A stretch of DNA of 64,000 bases from Caldilineae bacterium (GTDB lineage: Bacteria > Chloroflexota > Anaerolineae > Epilineales > Epilineaceae), in assembly GCA_020634625.1 (NCBI GenBank), contig JACKBJ010000009.1:57433-121432 (forward strand), in the 5' to 3' direction. This document shows, piece by piece, positions 19,701-27,556 of the stretch. How positions within the stretch are numbered: the stretch's first letter is position 1; every line of letters begins with the position of its first letter. Position numbers and translations under genes: made by a program. The notes below the pieces were generated by a model. That model saw only the letters and a program-made list of their open reading frames with translations, was not told where the DNA came from and ran no database searches.

Positions 19701-20932
19701 TAGCTCCACAGGTCGTCGCTGCCCGCGCCGGCATTGTTCCCGCCCGAGGAGTCGCCGAAGGTGCCGTTGTGCTGCAGGATGCCGATGCCACGACCGGTCT
19801 TGCTGTCGCTGGCGTGCCCGATCCAGACCTTGCCGTCGGTGTTGACCGCCACCGAATAGGCCAGGTTGCCCTGCAGACCGTGGATCTCGCCGTTGACGTT
19901 CCGCCCGCGCACGTAGTAGGGCTGACCGCTGTTGCAGGCCGTCTTGCGCATGCCGTACAGCATCAGCAGGACGCCGTCGCCGCTGGTCGCGGCCCACATG
20001 CGACCGTCGACGTCGGCCTCCAGATCCAGGATGTGGTTCGAGAAGCAGCCGCCGGTGCCGTCCAAGGCGGCGAACTGGGTCCAGGCGCTGCCGTCGTGTG
20101 CCGCCAGGCCGCCGCCGCGCAGCACCCAGAAGCCCTTGCAGCCGGTGTTGTCGAAGCAGGCGGTGTCATCCCAGGCGTAGTAGGGCCGCGTGCCGACCCA
20201 GAGCAGGCCATCGCTGGCGTACTCGAGGTCGGTGATGTTCTCCGAGGGGATGGACTTGTACTTCTCCTGGTTGCGCTCGCCGGCGAACTCCAGCAGGAAG
20301 CTGGCGGGCCAGGTCCCGGTCGCGGGATCGAAGCGTGCCAGGCCCCCGCTGCGGAAGGCTCCGGGCTCGTTGGTGAACCGGTTCAAGAGCTGACGATCCC
20401 ACTCCTGGGCGAAGCCGACCCAGAGCTGGCCGTCGGTGGTGGGCTCGAGCGCCGTGACGACGCGGGACAGCATGCCCGGGGTGTTCTCCGGCGTCAGCGT
20501 GACGAGCCGGTCGGCCCCCGGATCGAGACGCGAGAGCCCGGCCGGCGTCGCCAGCCAGAGGGTGCCGTCAGGCATGCGCTCGATGTCCTGCACGTCGTTG
20601 GAGGCCAGGCCATCCTGCGGCGCGAGGAACTGACGATACTCGCCGCTCCGGAGGTCCCAACGCACGAGCCCCCCGCCCTCGGTCGCCGCCCAGGCGACCG
20701 TCCCGTCACGCAGGATCCGGTTGACCCGATCGCCGTTGGCGAAGGAGATCCACCGGCCCTTGCCCTCGACCGGCCCGAGGCCTGCCTGGGCGTGCGCGAC
20801 CGGATCGCTGCCCCCTGTCATCAACGGTCCCAAGGTCGCGGTCATCGCGAGCAGGAGGCCGACCAGCAGCAGCGCCCGCCCGAGGCCAAGGGCCTGGACG
20901 GGGCCCGGGGTGCGCGTGGACTTGGGGTTCAT
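16727..20932 (-). CDS. Secreted double-propeller protein
   Basis: A 1401-residue exported protein. After a signal peptide (about residues 1-45, ALLLVGLLLAMTATLG) a reg_prop propeller spans about 50-930 (AWAATEGGGLVRW, LWLATPAGLSRL, MWVGTQNAGISVF). A Ser/Thr/Pro-rich stretch (about 930-1110) contains IRLFLPMMLRSRG, the LP...R motif, at about 985-1000. A second YCF48-like propeller follows (about 1115-1401: GPTDVWFVGDAGNVLHWDG, DRGYIAGDGGTLLQL). The internal position of the motif suggests an older C-terminus extended by fusion. The ATG at 20932 is preceded by GAGAG; an in-frame ATG at 20944 is the alternative. The downstream glycosyltransferase is four bases away. Confidence 0.83.
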   Translation of the reverse strand: MNPKSTRTPGPVQALGLGRALLLVGLLLAMTATLGPLMTGGSDPVAHAQAGLGPVEGKGRWISFANGDRVNRILRDGTVAWAATEGGGLVRWDLRSGEYRQFLAPQDGLASNDVQDIERMPDGTLWLATPAGLSRLDPGADRLVTLTPENTPGMLSRVVTALEPTTDGQLWVGFAQEWDRQLLNRFTNEPGAFRSGGLARFDPATGTWPASFLLEFAGERNQEKYKSIPSENITDLEYASDGLLWVGTRPYYAWDDTACFDNTGCKGFWVLRGGGLAAHDGSAWTQFAALDGTGGCFSNHILDLEADVDGRMWAATSGDGVLLMLYGMRKTACNSGQPYYVRGRNVNGEIHGLQGNLAYSVAVNTDGKVWIGHASDSKTGRGIGILQHNGTFGDSSGGNNAGAGSDDLWSYLQVDGVEGSSDAIVTALELSGDIKLIGTKDNRNGDGFGIRAYDAGADRWTPLVTGRTGLPSNQVSGIAISPLDQSIWVNTAKRGIAHFDGNSWQAWRMFGAGRRVASITLDVRAGMGQLPVDIDTQEAFDAAFPGEGYLRIGSDPNFYRVTRYILPRSGLDGQIKITPPLAQKANQGDAVFTVIRGPASDEGTQVAVDAQGRAWAGGGESIWTGDACDPARAAAGQCWLDGGLGRYEGDGWSVFNIDNSPLEDNMILAVEVDSEGRVWAAMSNAIASGYGIGIYDPASDSWTLVNRASLPSGQRLGSNGITDLALDPETGDVWASHHSVVEWVQNIGGNWDRIFLGGGVSRWSKAENRWSTWGKNAGATLRAHSSAGTGGEMTAVQIDRGRNRVWAGSWDSDDNFHWINGYGVHAAVNWCPLDACGPSDWQSVVWREDGKVSSMALDADDNLWVGTTRNGAGLVPPEGGVKLFDGSDWFTLTPHNADLASNRISALASDPGRQRMWVGTQNAGISVFDAAAEAPTATPEPSATSVATSTGEATPTPDGSRTATVTATRTSAPPSATRTRATPGDDCPPIRLFLPMMLRSRGVPPDPLAPSVPRPELRGPCPEPSATPTPSRTASATFVVPSSTPEATMPADTATPEPGVTASPTPPRPTAQPSATPLGASATPSASPSPSATATESALTATPRVPPLGAWSVFSPPDVRVPSVAFNAVAATGPTDVWFVGDAGNVLHWDGAQLTSVSANSQSNLRSIAMLAPDRGYIAGDGGTLLQLRSRRWSKANTGSYTDNWASVSAFDGSDGVVAWVVGAGSGNRLKLTDSEWAPPGPADRNTGHTYSAVDVVGESLAYAIQGGTSGGRIYSWSGDEWRPGISTGPLFGLDVPASALGLAVGPRGAVWWIDDEGKWARMPSQPSTSGEDLLAAAIVTHDRAFAGGGRAGLFHWNGAGWTKLTIAGATRNRGIRGMWMAPDGSEGWAVGEDGLILHYQ

Positions 20933-21051
20933 GGAATCTCTCATCGGTTCGAGGCGCCTCGCGCTCCGGTCGCGATGCCCGCACGGGGGCTCGGTTCGGA
21001 GCGGGCGAAGGACCAGGGTCGGGCACGGCTGGCAAGAACAGCGTGAGCCGG

Positions 21052-21081
21052 ATTCTAGTGGACGCCGGTTGGCCGGGACAA
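21052..21081 (-). promoter_or_regulatory. Candidate promoter of the double-propeller operon
   Basis: Minus strand: TTGTCC (21081-21076), 18-base spacer, TAGAAT (21057-21052), about 120 bases before the start codon. Confidence 0.5.
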
Positions 21082-21177
21082 GCGCCGACGTCAGCGACAC
21101 GGGGACGGACCTGCGGCCCCTGCTTTGAGACGCAGCGAGAGGGTCGGAGGTTATGCCGAATCGCCAGACGCGCAGGA

Positions 21178-21207
21178 CCCCCGCTTCCGGATAGCCGAAA
21201 GCGGGGG
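21178..21207 (-). terminator. Hairpin after the SdrD-B surface protein gene
   Basis: A nine-base stem CCCCCGCTT/AAGCGGGGG with a 12-base loop, 60 bases beyond the stop at 21267. There is no T-run, so termination may be weak or Rho-assisted. Confidence 0.45.
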
Positions 21208-21266
21208 CCGTAGCGTGCGCAGGATCGAGGTCGCCTGGCTCGCGCCGGAGCGCGAGCCGAGCGGCA

Positions 21267-23753
21267 TCAGGGCAGCGGCGGACCGGGCGGCGGACCGGGC
21301 GGCGGACCGCCGGCGCCCGGCGGCTGGCAGCAAGGGACCCGCCGCGGAACGCCCGGACAGCTGGGGATCGGCCCGCTATAGGCGAAGGGACCGATGATGG
21401 GCACGCCTTGCTGGGCCGAGCTCTCGTCGCCCGGCACGTCGGCTCCCAGAAGGGTGCTCGAGCGCTCCAGCGTGACGGAAGCCAGCCCCACCAGGTTGCG
21501 CAGGAACTGGCCCTGACCCGAGAAGACCTCGTGCTCCCAGAACACGGCGCTGATCACCGCGCTGCCCTTGAACCCCTGAGGCAGGAAGGCCAGGCTCTGC
21601 GACACGTCGATGTACTCGACCTGCTGGCTGTGCAGCTTCTCGCAGAAGCTGTCGACCAATCCGTTCTGGTCATAGATGTAGACGATGAAGTCGGTGAAGC
21701 CCGGCTTGGCGACCACGTTCTGAATCGAGAGCTCGGTGGTCAGACCAAGCCCGCCGACATCCTTCATCAGGCTCGGCACCCCGATGCGTCCGACCCCCGA
21801 GTAGAGGCCGCCCCAGCCGCTGCCCACCTGCCAGTCGTAGGCCCGCTGCTCGGGGAAGAGCTCGTAGGCCACGGCCTCCAGGGCCTGGCTGCGCTGGACG
21901 TCGGCATGCTTGACCAGCTGGGCCACGCCCACGATGTTGGCCGGCGCGACCGCCGGCGAGCCGGGCGAGATCCACTCCTGGCTCTCGACCCGCACCGCAC
22001 CGACCCAGTTGCCCGGCATGTTGGCGACCACCGGCAGGTAGAAGCCCTGGCTACCGCCGGGACAGATCCAGTCGATCAGCGTGGTGATCACGTCGCCGCC
22101 GCGGTCGAGGAAGTAGACCTTGACCCGCGCGGCGGTCGTGGTCGACAGGTTGCCCACCTGCACCAGCGAGTCCCAGCCCTGATGCTCGCTGTAGATCAGC
22201 GGTCCGTAGGCGACCTGGCTGCCCGGCGAGAAGAGCGAGTTGCCGCCCTGGGCGGCATACTCGAGCTGCCCGGGCTGCGCGCTGTAGCTCATCAGGAGAT
22301 CGCTGCCGATGTGATCGACCACGATCGACAGCACCTCGGAGCCGCGGATCATGACGCTGCCGACCCAGTCCGGGCCGACGCAGCTGCTGGCGTCGAACTG
22401 ATAGGTCTCGCCCGGCGCCAGGGTCAGCACGTCGCAGATCCGCGGCCGCAGGCAGTCGTCCTGGGCCTTGAACCAGAGCTCGATCGAGCTGCATTCCAGG
22501 CCACCGTTCTGGATGTACAGCCAGCTCGACCAGGCATCCTTGCCCGCGTAGACCAGCGGTGCGAAGTAGGCATAGCCGCCGTACACCGGATCGTAGACGC
22601 CCAGCATGCCGTCCGCCAGGCCCGAATAGCCGGCGCTGGCGGTGACCATCGGGTTGGCGTCGCCCGGGCACTTCCGCACGACCTCGACGGCCAAGGAGGC
22701 GCCCGGATAGCTGCTGAAGTCGAAGGCGAAGTCCTGGGCCAGCCAGACGCCGTGCTCGTTGTAGGCCTTCTTGAAGCGCCGGAAGCTGTTGCAGTCGCCC
22801 ACCACCTCGTGGAAGAGGCGCTCGCAGAGCAGGTCGGCGAAGATGTCGCCACCCGGCGCCGAGATGGCCGGTGCGCTGAAGACCATGCCGCTCTTGGCGC
22901 GCTGCGGCAGCTGAGCGCCCAGGAAGTTCCAGGTGCTGCCGGGACGCAGCAGGCCCGAGCATTCCACCTTGAGCGGACCAGAGCACTGCGGCGCGCAGAC
23001 GCCCGGCGCGGCCCAGACCATCAGCAAGGCCTTGGAATCCCAGGCGCCGATGTTCTGAACCTCGATGATGGTGCTGCAGACGTTGTCGTTGGCTTCGTAG
23101 TTGAGGATCGGCAGATGCGTCTGCTGACCGGTGGGCACCTCGCAACAGGGCGGCCGGCCCGGAACCCCGACCGGTGGGCCGGGCGGGGGCGGCAAGCCCG
23201 GCACGTAACCCGGCCGGTGCAGGCCGAAGTCGCCGCGCGCCGAACAGCACCAGTAGGTGCTGAAGTCGCGCAGCTCGAAGTCGAGGCTGGTCGGTGTCGT
23301 CGCCTCGCATTGATCGGGCAGGAGCACCTGGACGATGTAGCGCGGGCCCACCGGCAGGCCGGGGAAGCTGTAGTAACCGTCCTGGTTGGTCACCGCCTGG
23401 CCCATCACCGCGGCCGTGGCCGCGTCGATCAAGCGCACGGTCGCCCCCGGCCAGCGCGTGTCGCGGCCGGCGTTTGGATCGTAGCGCCCGTTGCGGTTGA
23501 GGTCCTCGTAGACGTTGCCGTGGATCTTGAGCGCGCTGCAGGGAGCATCCGGCTCGGCGCCCTCTGCCAGGGCACCCGGGCAGTTCGGCGTGGGCTGGGC
23601 CGGCGCTTCGAGCGGGCGCTGCGACGGGGGATGCGCGCGCACGACACCACCAGGCAGGAGCGCGCCAAGCGCCAGCGCAAGCGCGAAGGTGGCCGCCAGG
23701 GCGAGGATGGCGCGCCGCGGCGGCGCGCCGAACATCGAGGGTGCTGCTCCCAT
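21267..23753 (-). CDS. Secreted surface protein: SdrD-B domain plus large Cys-containing domain
   Basis: An 828-residue exported protein of unknown function. The signal peptide (ILALAATFALALALG) is followed by a Cna-B/SdrD-B-like domain at about 75-165 (IHGNVYEDLNRNGRYDPN, TNQDGYYSFPGLPVG). A Pro/Cys-rich connector then leads to a domain of about 590 residues that recurs in the protein at 49686-53348. Both share strings such as RICDVLTLAPGETYQF, LYIQNGGLEC and KVKVYFLDR and many cysteines. The tail is GPPPGPPPGPPLP. The ATG at 23753 has AGGAGA eight bases upstream and directly opens the signal peptide. Cna-B domains usually build stalks of surface adhesins, so a surface structural or adhesive role is inferred. 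Confidence 0.83.
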   Translation of the reverse strand: MGAAPSMFGAPPRRAILALAATFALALALGALLPGGVVRAHPPSQRPLEAPAQPTPNCPGALAEGAEPDAPCSALKIHGNVYEDLNRNGRYDPNAGRDTRWPGATVRLIDAATAAVMGQAVTNQDGYYSFPGLPVGPRYIVQVLLPDQCEATTPTSLDFELRDFSTYWCCSARGDFGLHRPGYVPGLPPPPGPPVGVPGRPPCCEVPTGQQTHLPILNYEANDNVCSTIIEVQNIGAWDSKALLMVWAAPGVCAPQCSGPLKVECSGLLRPGSTWNFLGAQLPQRAKSGMVFSAPAISAPGGDIFADLLCERLFHEVVGDCNSFRRFKKAYNEHGVWLAQDFAFDFSSYPGASLAVEVVRKCPGDANPMVTASAGYSGLADGMLGVYDPVYGGYAYFAPLVYAGKDAWSSWLYIQNGGLECSSIELWFKAQDDCLRPRICDVLTLAPGETYQFDASSCVGPDWVGSVMIRGSEVLSIVVDHIGSDLLMSYSAQPGQLEYAAQGGNSLFSPGSQVAYGPLIYSEHQGWDSLVQVGNLSTTTAARVKVYFLDRGGDVITTLIDWICPGGSQGFYLPVVANMPGNWVGAVRVESQEWISPGSPAVAPANIVGVAQLVKHADVQRSQALEAVAYELFPEQRAYDWQVGSGWGGLYSGVGRIGVPSLMKDVGGLGLTTELSIQNVVAKPGFTDFIVYIYDQNGLVDSFCEKLHSQQVEYIDVSQSLAFLPQGFKGSAVISAVFWEHEVFSGQGQFLRNLVGLASVTLERSSTLLGADVPGDESSAQQGVPIIGPFAYSGPIPSCPGVPRRVPCCQPPGAGGPPPGPPPGPPLP

Positions 23754-23995
23754 CGGTCGATCTCCTTGCTGGGCGAAAAGAAGACAGGCCTCGAAGCCCG
23801 AAGGGCACCACGCCGCCCTGGCAGGGGAAGGCATCGCGGACCGATCGTCATTCGAGCTGTGGCGCCAGCGGGACCGACGGGGCAGGGTAGGACGTTCGCC
23901 CGCTTCCACACGCGACGGGATTAACGGCTGATGAGCGAATGCGTTACTCCGAGATCCGATCCGCGGGCAGCATGGCGGCCGGAGCCCCACGCGAA

Positions 23996-24025
23996 GCGGG
24001 CCGGTCGCTCGTGCGACCGGCCCGC
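23996..24025 (-). terminator. GC-rich hairpin after the Tyr-rich protein gene
   Basis: A perfect 12-base stem (GCGGGCCGGTCG/CGACCGGCCCGC) with a six-base loop, 50 bases past the stop at 24076. Only TTCG follows on the minus strand, so it is a strong hairpin with a poor U-tract. Confidence 0.55.
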
Positions 24026-24075
24026 GGCTCGACTCGGATCGCCGGGCCCCAGGGGCCGCGGCGATGCTCAGGCGT

Positions 24076-24924
24076 CTAGTAGCGACACCAGGTCCCATAC
24101 CACTGCCAGTTGTACGAGTAGCAGCGGCAGCTGTAGTTGTAGGTCCGGGCCTGGCCCCAGAAGTAGGCCGGCTTGTAGCTCGTGCCGCCGTAGCAGGGGT
24201 TGTAGCTGCCACAGCCGGTGTTGTAGTAGGGCAGGTAGTAGTAGCTGCCGTAGTTGTTGTAGCAGTAGCGGTTGAGGTAGGAGTTGTTGTAGGTGTAGAA
24301 GTTGACCAGCGACGAGCTCATCCAGGGATAGCCCAGCTGAGCGGCCATCGAGTTGCAGAGGCCGTAGTACTGGCCGGTGCGGCCGTAGGTGTTGTAGGTC
24401 TGGTAGGAGTTGTAGTACATCGCGCCACCGCTGTAGCGCCAGGTGTACCAGTCCGGCGTGGCGCCCTGCGGCGCGCCATCCGTCTCGGCGCCCGACATCT
24501 GGCCGGCGCCAGGGCCGCCCGGTCCGGGCAGCTCGACGCTGCCGACGAAGCTCTCGTTGGCGCTGACCTTCATGTCGGCGTCCACCGTGATCTGACCGGT
24601 CTCGATCAAGCGGTTCGAGAAGCCGAGGGCGAGGCGGTAGTTGTCGAGGAACTCCTGCGAGACGCCCAGCTGCTCGGCGCTGACCTCGGCCGGCAGCTGG
24701 ACCAGTCCGTCGGCGTCCAGAACCAGCAGCGGGTCGATGCGCTCGGTGATGGCCACGATCTCGGCCATCGCCTGCGGGTCCACGACTTCGATCGAGTCCA
24801 TCGACGGCGGGGCGGCGTAGCCCGCGTCGATGTCGCTCGGGGCGGCGGCGACGCGGCCGGCCACCAGACCGACCGCGAAGACGGCGGTCAACAGACAGGC
24901 GGTGAGAGTGCGGGTCCGATTCAT
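24076..24924 (-). CDS. Secreted tyrosine/cysteine-rich protein
   Basis: A 282-residue exported protein that I do not recognise. A signal peptide (about 1-27) and an acidic helical N-terminal half (about 30-125, EVVDPQAMAEIVAITERIDP) precede a Gly/Pro hinge (LPGPGGPGAGQ). The last 124 residues (159-282) contain 31 tyrosines and 7 cysteines, with Asn, Ser, Gly and Trp making up much of the rest (for example YCYNNYGSYYYLPYYNTG). The composition recalls structural or adhesive proteins cross-linked through tyrosine or disulphides. GGAGGGG lies about 10 bases before the ATG. It sits upstream of the SdrD-B surface protein on the same strand, separated by a hairpin. Confidence 0.78.
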   Translation of the reverse strand: MNRTRTLTACLLTAVFAVGLVAGRVAAAPSDIDAGYAAPPSMDSIEVVDPQAMAEIVAITERIDPLLVLDADGLVQLPAEVSAEQLGVSQEFLDNYRLALGFSNRLIETGQITVDADMKVSANESFVGSVELPGPGGPGAGQMSGAETDGAPQGATPDWYTWRYSGGAMYYNSYQTYNTYGRTGQYYGLCNSMAAQLGYPWMSSSLVNFYTYNNSYLNRYCYNNYGSYYYLPYYNTGCGSYNPCYGGTSYKPAYFWGQARTYNYSCRCYSYNWQWYGTWCRY

Positions 24925-25073
24925 TGAAGTGTCCCCTCCAGAGGCTCAGGAAAGTCCGGAAGACAGGAGATTACGAGCGCGCGATCGCACACGCAGGGCA
25001 GGGACAGACCTCAGATTCGGTCGAACCGGTACCGGGCGCCATGCCCGCTCACCGCTTCGGCCCTCAGGACGAG

Positions 25074-25082
25074 ATGATAGCA
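25074..25082 (-). promoter_or_regulatory. Extended -10 element upstream of the Tyr-rich protein gene
   Basis: Minus strand TGCTATCAT, an extended -10 form, about 150 bases before the start codon. No good -35 box is visible. Confidence 0.35.
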
Positions 25083-25175
25083 GTCACCCCGCCCGCGCGC
25101 GAGTCGTTGGGGGCGAATTGGATCCACCCGATCCCTCGTCGCGCGGCGGGTATAACGCAGGAGCCCTGCCCTTCG

Positions 25176-26432
25176 TTACGGCCTGGACGAACCAATGTAC
25201 AGGAACCCGGCCTCGTCGACGCGGGCACGCCGGGCAGCGGCGAGCCAGCCGTCACAGGCCAGGTTGGGGCCGGCGAGCTCGAGACCCTGGCCCAGCCGCA
25301 GGTCGACGCCGGGCATGGGCAGGCCGACGCTGCCGGCCACGCGCTTGCCGTTGATCGGGTTGCAGGTGGCCAGACCGGCGGTGCCGGGCGGGGCGAAGCC
25401 CTGGCAGAGCTCCAGCCCGGTGGCGGCCTCGAAGGCGGCGGCGGTGGCAGCGCCCACGTCGTCGCCGGTGATCCAGGCCCGCACCGAACGCAGATCCATT
25501 CGCGCCAGCTCGGGTCGGGCGACCAGGGTCTGGACCGCGCTGCCGGTGGTCAGCACGTAGGCCGGCCGGAGGTAGCGCAGGATGTCCCCGATGGCCTCGG
25601 GGGCCACCGTCGGCGCCAGCACCAGCCGTGCCCGCATGTCGAAGGCCGTGCCGAGGCCCAGCGTGAGGCCGAAGGCCTCGCCGACCGGCGCGAGCAACAG
25701 CCAGGTATCGTCGCCTGGCCGAGCATCGGTCAACCAGACCCGGAGCTGGCTGACCCCGGCCATCAGGTGCCGATGCTCGAACTGGAAGGCGGTGCGCCCG
25801 GCCGAATGGGGGTCATGGATCTGGAGCGCCGGCGCGTCGGGCGCGAGCTCGGGCAGCGTACCCCCATCGCCGTCCGCCAGCCAATCGCGCCACGCGCGGC
25901 CCATCGCGGTCACCGCGGCGCTGCGGCGCCCGAAGACGCGGCGCAGAAGCCGCAGGTCGAGCCCCAGTCCCTCGTCCGGGTCGACGACCACCAGACCGCC
26001 CGGGGGAGCGGGTCGCGAGACGAGCATCCGCTCCGCCAGTCGGGGCGAGAGCAGTGCCAGGCGCGGCTCGGCCCGAGCACAGATCCGAGCGAGACCGTCC
26101 CCGTCGATGCCGCCGGGCAGCGGCACCAGCACGCCCCCCGCGGCGAGCGCGCCCAACGCGGCGACCACCGCCTGGGGGCCGTTGGGCAAGCCGAAGAGGA
26201 CCCGGTCGCCCGGCTGCAGCCCGCTGCGCAAGCAGGCGCCTGCCGCACGCTCCACCTCCGCCGACAGCTGAGCATAGCTGTAGCGATGGTTGAAGAAGAC
26301 CAGGGCCGGGTAGCCGGGCGCATCCGCGGCCGCGTTCGACAGCAGGCTCGGAAACGCGAACCGCGGCGCGGGAACGTCGCTCGGGACACCGGGCTCGTAG
26401 CGGACCTGCCACGGCAGCGAAGTCGAAATCAT
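25176..26432 (-). CDS. AMP-binding (acyl-CoA synthetase-like) protein lacking the C-terminal domain
   Basis: A 418-residue relative of acyl-CoA synthetases and adenylation domains. The N-terminal core is clear: FFNHRYSYAQLSAEVERAA, LQPGDRVLFGLPNGPQAV, a pre-A5 strand DLRSVRAWITGDD, and GSVGLPMPGVDLRL. The Gly/Ser/Thr-rich phosphate loop expected as TSGTTGxPK is replaced by IHDPHSAGRTAFQFEH, and the A5 motif by QGFAPPGTAG. The protein stops at GFLYIGSSRP, just where the mobile C-terminal domain with the catalytic lysine should begin (family length about 500-550). It is probably inactive as a ligase or works with a partner. The ATG at 26432 starts the conserved part; the divergent neighbour is rpsB. 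Confidence 0.8.
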   Translation of the reverse strand: MISTSLPWQVRYEPGVPSDVPAPRFAFPSLLSNAAADAPGYPALVFFNHRYSYAQLSAEVERAAGACLRSGLQPGDRVLFGLPNGPQAVVAALGALAAGGVLVPLPGGIDGDGLARICARAEPRLALLSPRLAERMLVSRPAPPGGLVVVDPDEGLGLDLRLLRRVFGRRSAAVTAMGRAWRDWLADGDGGTLPELAPDAPALQIHDPHSAGRTAFQFEHRHLMAGVSQLRVWLTDARPGDDTWLLLAPVGEAFGLTLGLGTAFDMRARLVLAPTVAPEAIGDILRYLRPAYVLTTGSAVQTLVARPELARMDLRSVRAWITGDDVGAATAAAFEAATGLELCQGFAPPGTAGLATCNPINGKRVAGSVGLPMPGVDLRLGQGLELAGPNLACDGWLAAARRARVDEAGFLYIGSSRP

Positions 26433-26514
26433 GGCCGCGACACGATACACCGCCGACTCGCGAACGCCAAGGTGCCGCCTTCGCCGCCGGTCCCCGGCGC
26501 CGTCTCCCGGAGGC

Positions 26515-26543
26515 TTGTTGCCGGCAGCGGGCGCGCCTATAAT
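26515..26543 (+). promoter_or_regulatory. Strong sigma-70-type promoter of the rpsB operon
   Basis: TTGTTG (26515-26520), a 17-base spacer and a consensus TATAAT (26538-26543). Transcription would start near 26550, giving a leader of about 105 bases before rpsB, long enough for S2 autoregulation, although no specific structure is identified. Confidence 0.75.
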
Positions 26544-26655
26544 GCTCGTTTGGGCGAACCGCGCCCACCATCACGCACGTCCCCGGATTGCTTTCGTGCC
26601 GGCGAGCGCCGGTCGGAGGGGGCGGAGGGATCAACGAAAGGGAGCTGTACCCATC

Positions 26656-27453
26656 ATGAGCATCGCGACCATGCGAGAGCTGCTCGAAGCCGGTGTGCAC
26701 TTCGGGCACTACACCCGCCGCTGGAACCCCAAGATGCGCCCGTACATCTTTACGGAGCGCAACGGTATCCACATCATCGACCTGGCGCTGACCGTCAAGG
26801 CGATGGACAAGGCCAACGACCGGATCCGCGACACGGTCGCCCACGGCGGCACGATCCTCTTCGTCGGCACCAAGAAGCAAGCCTCGGAGAACCTGCGTCA
26901 GGCGGCCGAGCGGGTCAACATGCCCTACGTGACCCATCGCTGGCTGGGCGGCATGCTGACCAACTGGCAGACGATGCGCCAGCGGGTCAACCACCTGATC
27001 GACCTCGAGAACCGCCGCGACCGCGGCGAGTTCGCGATGCTGACCAAGAAGGAAGCGTTGCTGCGCGAGCGCGAGATCACCAAGCTCAACGAGCGCCTGG
27101 GCGGGATCAAGGGCCTGTCGACGCTCCCGGACATGATCTTCATCGTCGACACCATGCGCGAGTCGATCGCGGTCAAGGAAGCCAACAGCCTGGGCATCCC
27201 GATCGTGGCGATCGTCGACACCAACTGCGACCCGGACCCGATCCAATACGTCATCCCCTCGAATGACGACGCGATCCGGGCCCTCAAGCTCATGATCGAC
27301 AAGATCGCCACGGCGGTCGACGAAGGCCTGACGATGCGGGAGAGCACGTTTGCCGACTCGATCATGGCCGGCGAGCAGGGCCAGGACGTCGACACCAGCC
27401 AGCGGGTCTTCGACCCGGACGAGGACGACACGGGCGACGACGACGACGAATGA
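26656..27453 (+). CDS. rpsB: 30S ribosomal protein S2
   Basis: A 265-residue protein of the small ribosomal subunit. The N-terminus MRELLEAGVHFGHYTRRWNPKM, the motif VGTKKQASENLRQAA and the WLGGMLTN and PDMIFIVDT segments are those of bacterial S2. A highly acidic tail (DPDEDDTGDDDDE) extends the usual end. The ATG at 26656 follows a GGGAG site; longer open sequence upstream is the leader. It heads the classic order rpsB-tsf-pyrH-frr-uppS-cdsA. Confidence 0.97.
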   Translation: MSIATMRELLEAGVHFGHYTRRWNPKMRPYIFTERNGIHIIDLALTVKAMDKANDRIRDTVAHGGTILFVGTKKQASENLRQAAERVNMPYVTHRWLGGMLTNWQTMRQRVNHLIDLENRRDRGEFAMLTKKEALLREREITKLNERLGGIKGLSTLPDMIFIVDTMRESIAVKEANSLGIPIVAIVDTNCDPDPIQYVIPSNDDAIRALKLMIDKIATAVDEGLTMRESTFADSIMAGEQGQDVDTSQRVFDPDEDDTGDDDDE

Positions 27454-27556
27454 TGTCGGCGGGAGGCGGGGCGAGCCCGCTTCGCCTCCGCCCGATGCCG
27501 CCGGCTCGGCACCCCACCAACCGAAGGTCAACGACCAGACACCACAAGGGAAGACC

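Noticed and set aside
21408..23924. An 838-codon open frame on the plus strand
   Set aside because: It is antisense to the SdrD-B surface protein, which has clear domains, a signal peptide and a Shine-Dalgarno site.
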